NCBI GenBank assembly: GCA_031423755.1
Contig: JANPGC010000350.1
Span: 1-31,925 of the forward strand
Direction of reading: 5' to 3'
Length of the DNA stretch: 31,925 nt
DNA from: JANMEX01 sp031423755
GTDB lineage: Bacteria > Pseudomonadota > Alphaproteobacteria > Rhizobiales > Rhizobiaceae
Part shown: positions 23,465-31,925 of the stretch, piece by piece
Layout of the letters: every line of letters starts with the position of its first letter
Position numbering within the stretch: position 1 is the first letter of the stretch
Program-made: the position numbers and the translations under genes
The notes under the pieces: generated by a model
Database searches by the model: none
What the model was told of the DNA's origin: nothing
The model's input: only the letters and a program-made list of their open reading frames with translations

Positions 23465-24358
23465 ATGACAATCAACATCGGCAATGCGCCATGCTCCTGG
23501 GGCGTCGAATTTGCGGACGATCCGCGCAACCCGTCATGGGAACGGGTGCTCGATGAGTGCAAAGCTGCGGGTTACGAAGGTATTGAGTTGGGGCCAATCG
23601 GCTTTATGCCTGAAGATCCGGCGGTCTTGGGCGATGCGCTCGCCATGCGTGATCTGACTTTAACTGGAGGCGTGGTCTTCCGTCCCTTCCATGATCCCGC
23701 AAAGTGGGCCGAAGTCATGGATGCTTCTGTCCGGACCTGCGAGGCTCTCACAGCGCATGGCGCCAAGAACCTGGTGCTGATCGATTCCATATCGCCTCGC
23801 CGCGCGCCAAGCGCCGGACGGCAGAATGAAGCCGAGCAAATGAGCGAACCGGAATGGCGTGACTTTGTGAACCGTATCCGCACCATCGCCCGCATGGGCG
23901 CCGATGACTATGGCCTTACTGTCTCGATCCATCCGCACGCGGCGGGGTTTCTCGATTTCGAGCCGGAGATCGAACGTCTTCTGAGCGAGACACCTTCGAA
24001 CCTGTTGAAAATCTGCCTTGATACCGGACATTCACATTACGCGGGTTTTGACCCGGTGCCATTCATGGCCCGGCATATCGAGCGCATTTCCTACATGCAC
24101 TTCAAGGATATCAATCCGGCCGTGCGCGCCGATGCCGTGGCCAAACGCACAGGATTTTATGATGCCTGCGGCCAGGGCATTTTCTGCAATCTCGGTGATG
24201 GCGTAACGGATTTCAAAGCCGTCCGCCAAATCCTGCTTGACAATGATTATCAAGGTTGGTGCACCATCGAGCAAGACTGCGATCCCGAGGGCGACACGTC
24301 TCCTGTCAAAGACGCGGCCGCCAACCGCGCCTATCTGCGAACAATAGGCTTCAACTAA
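23465..24358 (+). CDS. Sugar isomerase/epimerase-like TIM-barrel protein, IolE-like
   Basis: This 297-residue AP-endonuclease-2-like TIM barrel opens with INIGNAPCSWGVEFADD and YEGIELGPIGFMP. Metal-site residues show in VSIHPHAAGFLDF, ICLDTGHSHYAGFDPV, MHFKDINPAVR and WCTIEQDCDPEGD. The closest role given the neighbours is inosose dehydration (IolE) or inosose isomerisation (IolI); both belong to this superfamily. Its place between two Gfo/Idh dehydrogenases supports an early step of cyclitol breakdown. The start is the ATG at 23465, with an upstream ATG at 23453 possible. The next gene follows after 13 bp. The superfamily is sure; the exact reaction is not. Confidence 0.85.
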   Translation: MTINIGNAPCSWGVEFADDPRNPSWERVLDECKAAGYEGIELGPIGFMPEDPAVLGDALAMRDLTLTGGVVFRPFHDPAKWAEVMDASVRTCEALTAHGAKNLVLIDSISPRRAPSAGRQNEAEQMSEPEWRDFVNRIRTIARMGADDYGLTVSIHPHAAGFLDFEPEIERLLSETPSNLLKICLDTGHSHYAGFDPVPFMARHIERISYMHFKDINPAVRADAVAKRTGFYDACGQGIFCNLGDGVTDFKAVRQILLDNDYQGWCTIEQDCDPEGDTSPVKDAAANRAYLRTIGFN

Positions 24359-24371
24359 CGGAAATGTACAC

Positions 24372-25529
24372 ATGAAAAAACTCAACTGGGGCATGATTGG
24401 CGGCGGCGAAGGCAGCCAGATTGGACCGGCCCACCGGATCAGCGCTGCGATGGACGGTCTCTACGCAATGGCTGCGGGGGCCCTCGACATCAATGCTGAG
24501 AAGGGACGCGATTACGCGGCTCGGCTCGGCATCGCGCCGGATCGCGCCTATGGCAATTGGCAGGAAATGCTGGCCAGTGAGCGCAACCGCGCAGACAAGA
24601 TCGACCTTGTCACAGTGGCGACGCCGAATTCGACCCATTATGAGATCACCAAGGCATTCCTCGAAGCCGGCATCCACGTGCTGTGCGAAAAGCCCATGAC
24701 GATGACGGTTCCTGAAGCCGAAGACATCGTGGCCACCGCAGAGCGGACAGGCTCCATCTGCGCCGTCAATTACGGCTACTCAGGCTATGCGTTGGTGCGC
24801 CACATGCGGGCGATGGTCACGCGCGGCGACTTGGGCAAGGTGCGGCTTATCAAGGCAGAATTTGCGCATGGATTCCATGCCGATGCGGCGGATGCTGACA
24901 ATCCACGGGTGCGGTGGCGGTACGATCCGGCACTGGCCGGGGTATCAGCCCAATTCGCCGACTGCGGCATTCATGCGCTGCACATGGCATGTTTTGTGGC
25001 TGGTCAGGAGCCATCGGAGCTTTCCGCGGATTTCGTGTCATGCCTGCCGTCCCGCACACTTGAAGACGATGCAATGGTATCATTCAAGATGAATGGCGGC
25101 GCAGTGCTGCGCCTCTGGACCAGCTCTGTCGCAATTGGACGGATGCATGGGTTGAACATTCAGGTTTTCGGCGAAAAGGGCGGCATGCGATGGGCGCAGG
25201 AATGGCCCAATCAACTGTATTGGACACCGCTGAACGGGCGCACTGAAATACTGGAACGCGGCGGCCCAAACCTGTCGCCGGAAGCAGACCGCGCTTCGCG
25301 TGTCACGATTGGCCACGCCGAAGGCATGCCGCTTGCGTTTGCCAATATCTATGCGGATTTGGCAGAAGTCATCAGTGCCAAGCGCGAAGGCCGGGCACCC
25401 GACCCGTTGGCGTGCCACTATCCGAAGGCGCTCGACGGCTTGCTGTCCATGGCGGCAATCACCGCCGCTGTGCATTCAGCATCCAACGGTGGGATGTGGA
25501 CAGATGCAAGGCCACCTTCTCGACGCTGA
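24372..25529 (+). CDS. Second Gfo/Idh/MocA family oxidoreductase
   Basis: This 385-residue NAD(P)-dependent oxidoreductase has a dinucleotide site in LNWGMIGGGEGSQIGPAHR, a catalytic lysine in VLCEKPMTMT, and QFADCGIHALHMACF near the active site. It shares only general family features with the first dehydrogenase of this arm, so it is not a recent duplicate. In inositol clusters, extra Gfo/Idh enzymes (for example IolW or IolX in Bacillus) interconvert scyllo- and myo-inositol or oxidise further isomers; a similar side role is likely here. It ends the plus-strand arm. Its stop abuts the stop of the convergent LacI gene with no base between them and no terminator. Confidence 0.9.
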   Translation: MKKLNWGMIGGGEGSQIGPAHRISAAMDGLYAMAAGALDINAEKGRDYAARLGIAPDRAYGNWQEMLASERNRADKIDLVTVATPNSTHYEITKAFLEAGIHVLCEKPMTMTVPEAEDIVATAERTGSICAVNYGYSGYALVRHMRAMVTRGDLGKVRLIKAEFAHGFHADAADADNPRVRWRYDPALAGVSAQFADCGIHALHMACFVAGQEPSELSADFVSCLPSRTLEDDAMVSFKMNGGAVLRLWTSSVAIGRMHGLNIQVFGEKGGMRWAQEWPNQLYWTPLNGRTEILERGGPNLSPEADRASRVTIGHAEGMPLAFANIYADLAEVISAKREGRAPDPLACHYPKALDGLLSMAAITAAVHSASNGGMWTDARPPSRR

Positions 25530-26528
25530 TCAACCGGTCAGCGGGCGAAGAGAACTGCGCTCCACGATCACACATGGAAACATTTGCACAGTCGGATGCG
25601 CTGCTTTTTCATCCAAGCCGACTATCACCTCGACGGCTCGCTGGATAATGTCTGCAATGGGTTGGCGGATTGTGGTGAGGTCGTAAGCCTGCCACCCTGC
25701 CATTTCCATGTCGTTGAAACCAAGGAATCCGATTTCGGATGGAATGGACAGTCCGGCCGATCGGGCGGCGTCCATGGCGCCCATGCAGATCAAATCATCA
25801 CCGCAGAACACTGCTTCAACACGTGTGCGTTTTAGCAAGGCTTTCATGGCCTCAAGTCCCGCAGCGTGCGTGTAGTTTTTCGCATACGAGATGTCGGCAA
25901 TATCGACGCCTGCCCTTTTCATCGCGGCGCAAAAACCCCTTATGCGATCCTGAGTCGAGGTTGCGGATTCAGGCCCGCCGAGGATCGCAATTGTGCGATA
26001 GCCTCTGGCCAACAACGTTGCGGCCGCCATTCCCCCACAACCGGCATTGTCGATCCCCACCACGTCGACTTTCACGTCCTCGTCAAAGCGCCCAAACGCG
26101 TGAACAACCGGAACATTGGCTTGATTAAAGGCCCGGGCAAAGGCGGGAGGCAAAGTCGATGTCGCAACAATGACGCCATCAACGCTGTATTGCTTCAACA
26201 TGTTGACCGAATTGGCCGGGTCTGTCTCATCGGTAAGGTTGACGAGGAGCGGTCGAAATCCGCGCGCCTGAAGCGCCCGGGTGAATAGATCAAAGACTTG
26301 CAAAAATACGGGGTTTTGGAAGTTGTTGGCCACAAGACCAATCAGCTTGGTGCGCTTTGTCTTCAAGCCGCTGGCAATCAGACTGGGCGTGTAGCCAAGC
26401 GCCAGAGCAGCGCCCTCAACCTTTTTGCGCATCTTGTCGGAAACACTGGCACCTTCCGTAAAAGTTCTCGAGACAGCTGACCTTGAAACCCCGGCGCGCA
26501 GCGAAACCTCTTTAAGAGTGACTGTCAT
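25530..26528 (-). CDS. LacI family transcriptional repressor of the inositol cluster
   Basis: This 332-residue LacI/GalR regulator has its HTH and hinge at residues about 1-60 (VTLKEVSLRAGVSRSAVSRT and YTPSLIASGLKTKRTKLIG), then a periplasmic-binding-protein-like effector domain with VDGVIVATSTLPPAF and IGFLGFNDMEMAGWQAYDL. The effector is probably an intermediate or isomer of inositol. The perfect palindrome at 22291-22310 between the two arms has the exact form this family binds. The gene lies at the end of the cluster, convergent with the second dehydrogenase (stop codons touching), and faces away from the IS remnants. Non-LacI regulators such as IolR (RpiR type) are more usual in rhizobial iol clusters. 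Confidence 0.92.
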   Translation of the reverse strand: MTVTLKEVSLRAGVSRSAVSRTFTEGASVSDKMRKKVEGAALALGYTPSLIASGLKTKRTKLIGLVANNFQNPVFLQVFDLFTRALQARGFRPLLVNLTDETDPANSVNMLKQYSVDGVIVATSTLPPAFARAFNQANVPVVHAFGRFDEDVKVDVVGIDNAGCGGMAAATLLARGYRTIAILGGPESATSTQDRIRGFCAAMKRAGVDIADISYAKNYTHAAGLEAMKALLKRTRVEAVFCGDDLICMGAMDAARSAGLSIPSEIGFLGFNDMEMAGWQAYDLTTIRQPIADIIQRAVEVIVGLDEKAAHPTVQMFPCVIVERSSLRPLTG

Positions 26529-26689
26529 TTCTGATCGATCTTAAGGCGTTGACGTGTTGGCATTTCCATTGGCCTGTCTTGGTAGGAATGACGTGACAAG
26601 TCCGATATTCTGGCAGACTAAGAATGCCAGCACCCATCAGCAAGCGATATCACTGCGTGAACCAAAGCGATCTCAAACTTGATGCACAA

Positions 26690-26880
26690 ATGGCATCCGG
26701 ACAGTGAACGCTTTTGTAGCCGTTATCACGAATATCTGGGCGAAATTGCTCGTCCGATCAGTGGCTGCGAAGAGATGGAGCTTGCCTTCGGCAATCTGCA
26801 TCTCGGCGATGCCGATGCCAACCGAAGTTCCACACAGCGAAAATGGCCGATCGCATAGCTCTTGACCTTCTTCTTTGGCA
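26690..26880 (-). pseudogene. IS481-family transposase fragment, frameshifted
   Basis: The minus strand carries pieces of the DDE domain of an IS481-type transposase. First comes VPKKKVKSYAIGHF in one frame, then, after a shift, IGIAEMQIAEGKLHLFAATD and RTSNFAQIF in another. Intact members read like PKKKF-KAYPIGYFHIDIAEV followed by TAEGKLYLFVAIDRTSKFA, so order and spacing match. A stop follows soon and no second catalytic motif is seen. It abuts the IS630 remnant. No inverted-repeat ends were found. Confidence 0.7.
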
Positions 26881-27250
26881 CTGAGCCACTCAGCAACATC
26901 AACGCGTGCGCATTCCAATTCCATCAGCTGTTATTTTATATGTGAACCCCGCTCTGCACAGAAGTTTCGAGAGCGACTCATATGCGGCCGCCACAGCAGC
27001 GCCGCCGCAACCGCGCAGCCGGTTCGGGCATGGTAATATCAAGCTCAGCCTCAACTGCCGCCATCAGCCAGCCCGAAAGGGCGGCCAACGGTCCCGTGCC
27101 CGCCGGACGCCCCCTTGCACGGCTTGTCCTGCCGCACGTACGCGTCCGCGCATTGCCAAACTGACACGTGCCGCAAGGCAATCAGGCGCAGCAAGCCGGA
27201 AATTGCCCGAAGCAACCGCTTCAACAATCCAAAACCGCAAATACTCTGAC
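26880..27250 (-). pseudogene. IS630-family transposase (ORF A part), heavily degraded
   Basis: On the minus strand, pieces of an IS630-type N-terminal HTH region appear in the right order but different frames: YLRFWIVEAVASGNFRLAA (27238 onward); then GPLAALSGWLMAAVEAELD and ITMPEPAARL; then AAYESLSKLLCRAGFTYK; then LMELECARVDVAEWLS. Functional members have LR-RIVEAVASG-SRRAAA, W-LA-I-AEPDITMPELAARL, SLSRLLCR-G-TYKKTLMA-E-ARADVAE in this order. At least three frameshifts are needed, so it is long dead. It lies directly after the RTX gene's stop. Confidence 0.68.
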
Positions 27251-27256
27251 CTTCAT

Positions 27257-30200
27257 TCAGACCACAACGAAATCGGCGTATGTCACGGCGAGATTCGGAG
27301 CCAAGGTAGCGAACTGCACAGCCCCGCCAGCTGCGTTTCCGTTGCTGTCGTAGAACAAATAGCCCGTTGTCGTCTGATAGATAATCCGGTCAGAGCTATC
27401 CTGCGCCAGCCCCGTCGTGTTGATGGCAAACTGGTCTGCCGTGAACAGCGTCGGAAGCGCGGCGAATATTGCATCATCAAGCCAAATGCGGTCCTGCACC
27501 ACGTCAAAATCCGTGATGACATCAATGTTCGACGCGCCAAGGGCAGAGTTGAACACAAAGACGTCAGCGCCCAGCCCGCCCGTCAGCGTGTCGAGGCCAC
27601 CCTTGCCGTTGAGTGTGTTCGCACCGTCATTGCCGGTGACTGATTGCGCGAATTCATTGCCGGTCAGATTGATGGCAGCATTGCCGGTTGCGCTTGCAAG
27701 CTGTTCAACCTGCACACCGGCGGCGAGCGCGTAACTGACGCTGGCGTTCACACGGTCAAGCGTGCCCTGATTGGCCGATTCGGTGACAGTGTCGCTGGCG
27801 TTGTCGACGTAGTAAATGTCATTGCCCGCCCCGCCGGCCAGGGCGTCGGCGCCGCCCTTTCCGTCAATGACGTTCGCGCCGGCATTGCCGGTAATGGACT
27901 GGGCAAATTCATTGCCGGTGAGGTTGATCGCCGTGGTTCCGCCAGCGCTTGTGGTGGCGAGGGCCTCCACCTGCACACCGGCAGCCAGCGCGTAGCTGAT
28001 GCTTGCGGTCACCCGGTCGAGCGTTCCCTGGCCTGCGCCTTCGGTGATCACGTCGCCGGTATTGTCGACCACATAGAGGTCATCGCCCGCGCCGCCGCTC
28101 ATCGCGTCAGCGCCCGCTTTGCCGTCCAGCGTGTTGGCGCCGGCGTTGCCAATCAGAGTGTTGGCAAATTCGTTGCCGGTCAAGGCAAGCGCGGCGAGGC
28201 TTGCCGTGTCGCGGGCGCTGAGCGCCTCGACCTGCTGTCCGGCCAGCAGTGCATAGCTGACGCTGGCATAGACCGTGTCCGTGCCGTTGCCCGATGTTTC
28301 GAAAACCTGGTCGGCCGCATTGTCCACGTAGTAAAGGTCGTTGCCGGCAAGGCCGTAAAGCTTGTCAGCCCCGGTGCCGCCATCAAGAATATTGATGCCG
28401 GCGCTGCCAAGCAGTGTGTTGGCGAACTCGTTGCCGGTAAGGTTAAGAGCGGCGGTGGACGATTGGGTGCGCGCTGACAGGGTCTCAATCTCCTGTCCGG
28501 CGCCCAGCGCATAGTTCACGCCAGCATAGACCGTGTCGCTGCCGTTTCCGGCGGCTTCCACCACCTGGTCGGCGGCAATGTCGACATAATATCTGTCATT
28601 GCCCGCGCCGCCCAGCATCGCATCTGTTCCAATGCCGCCGTCGATGGTGTCATTGCCTATGCCGCCGATCAGTGTGTCGTTGCCTCCAAGTCCATTGAGC
28701 GTATCATCACCGAAAGCACCGTCCAGCCTGTCCGCCCCGGCAGTTCCGTTCAAAACGCTGTTGACGCCCGCAGTGACACGCAGCACCACGCTGAGCGGGT
28801 CAAGATGGCCGTGCCCGTCGTTCACCAGAATTGTCATGGCGATATCCTGGGGCGCGACGTCAGGGAACGAGTAGGTCAAGGCCTGAAACTGAGCCAGCGT
28901 CAGGGACTGGCCCGCAGTGACCGCAGCGCCGCCCACTCGGAGCGTGCCAGCGCTTGGCAGGGCCTGAACGGTGAAGGTCTGCACGTCGCCGTCGGGGTCT
29001 GCCGGCACGGTCAGGCCAAGGGGCGTGTCGGTTGATGCGCGCTCCATTGATACGATGCGGGCTGGTAGGGGGCCAAGACCGTCATTGCCGTTCAGCACGG
29101 TGATCGCCAGAGGTATGGAGAAATTGAGGGCTGAGTTGCCCGTGTCTGCTGCGGTGAGGGTCAGCGAAATCAGCGGCTGGGTCTCAAAGTCCACAAGCTG
29201 ACCGGCCTTTAGATACAGGCCGCCGTCGCTGGCGTCATATTCGAACCGGCTGTCGGAGCTGCTGATCAGGTTGTTGCGGAACGCCGCCGCCGTGTCGGGA
29301 TCGGCAATGGCGATGTCCGCCACTTTCGTCCGCACAGCGGTGTTCTCCGCCAGTGCGAGCAAGTTGGACACCGTCATGCCAGTCGGCGCCTCGTTGACGT
29401 CGGCGACGGATATGGTCAGCTGCTCGGAATAGGTCAGCGCAGAATTGACCGCGTCGGTCGTGGTGAGCGTCAGCGTGATCGAAGCCTCGGTTTCGAAGTT
29501 CACACTCTGCCCGGCTTTCAGATACAGGCCGCCATTGCCAGTGTCATATTCAAAGCGCGCGTCGGAAACGCTGATGACGTTGTTGCGCGATACCGGCAAG
29601 GGGTCATTATCAACTGCAGCAAGTGTAGCAACGAATGTCCGCGCCGCCGAGTTCTCTGCAATCGCGGTAAGGTCCGTGACAGTAATATCTGTCGGCGCAG
29701 TGTTGGCTGGTGCCGTCTGCTGGACGGCGACCGTATGCAGTCCGATTGAGCCGATGTTGAGCGTAAGGATTTCGCCGTTAAGTGTGTAGGTCGCGCCGGT
29801 GACGCTGAGAGTCCATCCTGCGACCAATTTGAGATCGACAACCACTGTGCCTTCACCGCCGATTGTAAAGGCGAGGTTGGTCCCGTCACCTGTCAGGCTG
29901 AGGAGCTTGGCCCGCGCGCCGATCGAGGTGATGTGCGACACGTCGTCGGTCGTTGCGCCAAGCTGGATCTGGAACGTGCCGCCGTCCGCATCCAGGAACA
30001 CGCTGTCCTGATCATAGGCATACCAGCCGGCGACGCTCTGGATGTGTTTGGTTCCAAGGGATTCCAGATCAAGAGCGAACGTGCCCAAATTGTTCGTCTG
30101 TGGCGTCACAGTCGCCGAGATCGTGTCGCCAGAAACCGTGTAGGACAGATTGGTGTGATTGAACGTGCCCACCCGCCGCGCCAAATCATCAAGTGTGACG

Positions 30201-31925
30201 AATTCAGAGCCAGCGGCATAGGCCGTCTGGATAAAATTCGTGTACATTGCCAGTGTGTAAGGCGAATCGGCCGGTGGATCGACCATCCATTGGGTCGGGC
30301 CGTAATCATGCCAAGGCCAGACGACAATCGGCATGTCGGAGTTGTTCATCAGGTCGTTGAACTCGCTGATCCACTTCGCCAGCGCCTCCGCAGCGGTCAA
30401 GTGCTGGAAGCCGACCAGGGTAAAGTCGAAGGACATGTTTGGGGCGATATAAACCTGGCTGGTCTCCCCCGGCGACAAGTAGCCGATGGCGCCCGGATAG
30501 CCTGCGCCGATCAGGGAGCCGCCTCCGCTGATATAGTTGAAATATTGGATGATCTGGCTGGCCGCGTCGTGCGATTCCGGCGCGCCTGGCACCGCCGCGC
30601 CCGTGATCGTGATGCCGAGCTGCTGTTCGAGCAACTGCTTTGATGTTGAGAACTGAAATGAATAGGTGGCCTCCAGCAGCGCCTTGTGCAAATCATCCAG
30701 TGCGTAAGGGTTCGGTGCGGCGCGAGCCACGGCGAGCTCCGTGTTGATTTGCGCCACTGACATGCCCGCCAAGGTGTTGATGACGCTCTGGCTTGCGTCG
30801 TCGCGCATGCTGTAGGGGGTGAAATGCGCAGCGCCGCCGGACGGATACAGGGTAGCGTAGGCGGCTTTCACCTGGTCGAGAATCTCTTGTGTGATCACGT
30901 CCGGCAAGAGCAGATTGGTATTCTCCGGGTGGGAAAAGGAATGCGAGCCGATCTCGTTGCCCAACAACAGAATCTGCTGATAGAGCGGCGTTGAGACCGC
31001 CCAATTTGTCCCCTGGTCGGGACCATACAGTCCGATGTCCACATAGTGTGACCCGACAAAATTGTAGTCCGCCTTCCATTGCTGGAGAATTGACACCAGA
31101 GACGTGAGAATGCCCCCGTTGACGTCTGTCATCTCCATTGCCTGGTCAACGTCGGTACGCGAGGCGACAATTGCATTGTTGCGGGTCATATGCAGCGAAA
31201 GCTGGGGACCGCCGGTTGCGGCCTCTGTCACCCAGTCAATCGCTTCGCCGAGCAGATTGTTGTCGGCAAGGAAGCTATCGGTTGCAAAATGGACATTGCG
31301 GCCACCCGTCACCGTGCCGAGCACCGCGTTTAACAGCGAACCTCCGCCTATCTGCTGCATCGCTATAACCGTCTCAGCCCCGCTGCCGTAGAAGCTGAAA
31401 TGCTGGGTTCCTATATTGCCATAGGAATGAATGACGCCGCCGACGCCGTAATCCTGCGTGATCTGGTTATCGCCGGCGATCAATGTCACCGCACCAGTGC
31501 CGGAACCTGTGACGGTCACGCCGAGCAGCTGCTGCATGCGCGCATAGGCGTTGCCATCAAGCGCGGCTCCACTGGCATCGCTGGTCATGAAGTTGCCCGC
31601 AGTGATCAACGGAATATGATAAACATTGACCAATTGCGTCAGAGCGGCCTCAATTGCCGCGTAGTTCGCTGGAACATTTTGGAATGACGGAAATACAATG
31701 GCGTCATAGCCGGACATCATTGCCACATTTGTGAGGTCCGATTCCGACAAGACGTCAAAAGGAATGCCTGCGGCCATCGCCTGGCTCTGCGCAGCCATGA
31801 AAAGCTGCGAATAGGCCATGTCGCCGAAGTAGTTGGCCGCGGTCGTTTCGGAATAGACAATGGCAATGCGGTAGCCGTTGGCGGCCGGCTGCGGGATGGA
31901 GGACGGGTCGGTGAGAGAATAGGGT
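27257..31925 (-). CDS. Giant secreted RTX protein with polysaccharide-deacetylase-like domain (5' end outside window)
   Basis: The frame is open to the window edge: 1520 residues from an internal Met at 31819 plus about 35 upstream. Residues are counted from that Met. A Rossmann/glutamine-amidotransferase-like domain spans about 1-197. A NodB-like deacetylase domain spans about 205-550, with RTDVD at 221-225, His293-x3-His297 (GSHSFSHPEN), Arg339 and WPWHDYG with His504 as likely metal and catalytic residues. A beta-rich domain (550-705) and cadherin-like repeats (706-810, 811-910, 920-1017) follow. RTX nonapeptides such as GGAGNDRYYVD run from about 1020 to 1420. The end, TLAPNLAVTYADFVVV, is a rhizobial-type type I secretion tail. 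It probably modifies surface or biofilm polysaccharide outside the cell. No secretion genes are in view. Confidence 0.9.
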   Translation of the reverse strand, partial: PYSLTDPSSIPQPAANGYRIAIVYSETTAANYFGDMAYSQLFMAAQSQAMAAGIPFDVLSESDLTNVAMMSGYDAIVFPSFQNVPANYAAIEAALTQLVNVYHIPLITAGNFMTSDASGAALDGNAYARMQQLLGVTVTGSGTGAVTLIAGDNQITQDYGVGGVIHSYGNIGTQHFSFYGSGAETVIAMQQIGGGSLLNAVLGTVTGGRNVHFATDSFLADNNLLGEAIDWVTEAATGGPQLSLHMTRNNAIVASRTDVDQAMEMTDVNGGILTSLVSILQQWKADYNFVGSHYVDIGLYGPDQGTNWAVSTPLYQQILLLGNEIGSHSFSHPENTNLLLPDVITQEILDQVKAAYATLYPSGGAAHFTPYSMRDDASQSVINTLAGMSVAQINTELAVARAAPNPYALDDLHKALLEATYSFQFSTSKQLLEQQLGITITGAAVPGAPESHDAASQIIQYFNYISGGGSLIGAGYPGAIGYLSPGETSQVYIAPNMSFDFTLVGFQHLTAAEALAKWISEFNDLMNNSDMPIVVWPWHDYGPTQWMVDPPADSPYTLAMYTNFIQTAYAAGSEFVTLDDLARRVGTFNHTNLSYTVSGDTISATVTPQTNNLGTFALDLESLGTKHIQSVAGWYAYDQDSVFLDADGGTFQIQLGATTDDVSHITSIGARAKLLSLTGDGTNLAFTIGGEGTVVVDLKLVAGWTLSVTGATYTLNGEILTLNIGSIGLHTVAVQQTAPANTAPTDITVTDLTAIAENSAARTFVATLAAVDNDPLPVSRNNVISVSDARFEYDTGNGGLYLKAGQSVNFETEASITLTLTTTDAVNSALTYSEQLTISVADVNEAPTGMTVSNLLALAENTAVRTKVADIAIADPDTAAAFRNNLISSSDSRFEYDASDGGLYLKAGQLVDFETQPLISLTLTAADTGNSALNFSIPLAITVLNGNDGLGPLPARIVSMERASTDTPLGLTVPADPDGDVQTFTVQALPSAGTLRVGGAAVTAGQSLTLAQFQALTYSFPDVAPQDIAMTILVNDGHGHLDPLSVVLRVTAGVNSVLNGTAGADRLDGAFGDDTLNGLGGNDTLIGGIGNDTIDGGIGTDAMLGGAGNDRYYVDIAADQVVEAAGNGSDTVYAGVNYALGAGQEIETLSARTQSSTAALNLTGNEFANTLLGSAGINILDGGTGADKLYGLAGNDLYYVDNAADQVFETSGNGTDTVYASVSYALLAGQQVEALSARDTASLAALALTGNEFANTLIGNAGANTLDGKAGADAMSGGAGDDLYVVDNTGDVITEGAGQGTLDRVTASISYALAAGVQVEALATTSAGGTTAINLTGNEFAQSITGNAGANVIDGKGGADALAGGAGNDIYYVDNASDTVTESANQGTLDRVNASVSYALAAGVQVEQLASATGNAAINLTGNEFAQSVTGNDGANTLNGKGGLDTLTGGLGADVFVFNSALGASNIDVITDFDVVQDRIWLDDAIFAALPTLFTADQFAINTTGLAQDSSDRIIYQTTTGYLFYDSNGNAAGGAVQFATLAPNLAVTYADFVVV
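27562..28606 (-). repeat. Four tandem ~86-residue RTX units within the exoprotein gene
   Basis: Four copies of a unit of about 260 bp lie in tandem. Each opens with AGND-YYVDNA-D or a close variant (residues 1072, 1158, 1244 and 1331) and runs through SYAL-AG--VE-L to LTGNEFA, then GNAGAN-LDGK-GAD. The last two units share GTLDRV-ASVSYALAAGVQVE. The glycine-aspartate loops bind calcium in RTX proteins. Similarity between units at DNA level makes copy-number change by recombination possible. Confidence 0.85.

Noticed and set aside
26673..26924. 83-residue minus-strand frame as an intact gene
   Set aside because: Its start matches the IS630 remnant and its end the IS481 remnant, so it is a chance fusion of two dead transposase pieces.
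27562..28606. Regularly spaced repeats that might suggest a CRISPR array
   Set aside because: The repeats are in-frame RTX protein units of about 260 bp, not 25-40 bp direct repeats with unique spacers.

Overview
The window looks like chromosomal DNA of an alphaproteobacterium, most likely Hyphomicrobiales (Rhizobiales). The grounds are the gene families, moderately high GC with compact operons, the order thioredoxin/TPR - LON-domain protein - Trm112-like protein, and an RTX exoprotein whose C-terminus ends in a rhizobial-type Asp-Phe-Val-Val-Val tail. The genus cannot be fixed from sequence alone.

Layout. (1) 1-8719 is housekeeping and regulatory: a partial membrane protein diverging from a TetR regulator across a perfect 20-bp palindrome; an M3 metallopeptidase; a WYL-domain regulator with a frameshifted VOC gene behind it, each preceded by a related inverted repeat; tRNA-Gly(GCC) with its terminator; a YbaK/ProX trans-editing protein; the thioredoxin-TPR, LON and Trm112 genes; a second TetR regulator with its own palindrome; and a GNAT acetyltransferase. 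(2) 8720-11174 is gene-poor and partly AT-rich, with no ORF I can assign. (3) 11175-17659 is a tight operon for ketose (dihydroxyacetone-type) phosphorylation: DhaL, an EIIA-type DhaM, HPr, a full-length Enzyme I, an unrecognised HTH-like protein, DhaK, and then a DhaK-DhaL fusion of the ATP-dependent type. (4) 17708-26528 is a two-armed inositol-type catabolic cluster: iolD-iolC-iolB-class II aldolase on the minus strand; and a Gfo/Idh dehydrogenase, an IolE-like TIM-barrel protein and a second Gfo/Idh dehydrogenase on the plus strand. A perfect 20-bp LacI-type operator lies between the arms, and the LacI-family repressor closes the cluster. (5) 26690-27250 holds decayed IS481- and IS630-family transposase fragments. 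(6) 27257-31925 is most of a very large secreted protein, open at the window edge: Rossmann-like domain, polysaccharide-deacetylase-like domain, beta domains, cadherin-like repeats, RTX repeats and a type I secretion tail.

How the genes work together. In the inositol cluster, the Gfo/Idh enzymes would oxidise a cyclitol to an inosose, the IolE-like protein would dehydrate it, IolD would open the ring, IolB would isomerise, IolC would phosphorylate, and the aldolase would split the product into DHAP and malonate semialdehyde. The kinase operon converges on this cluster and also feeds triose phosphates. It carries a private PEP-driven relay (EI to HPr to DhaM to DhaL/DhaK) plus an apparently independent ATP-driven kinase. 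No transporter and no methylmalonate-semialdehyde dehydrogenase (IolA) is present in the window, so uptake and the last step must be encoded elsewhere.

The most noteworthy items are the split DhaM relay with its embedded unknown regulator, the RTX-linked deacetylase, the self-consistent WYL operator pair, and the IS graveyard beside the exoprotein gene.
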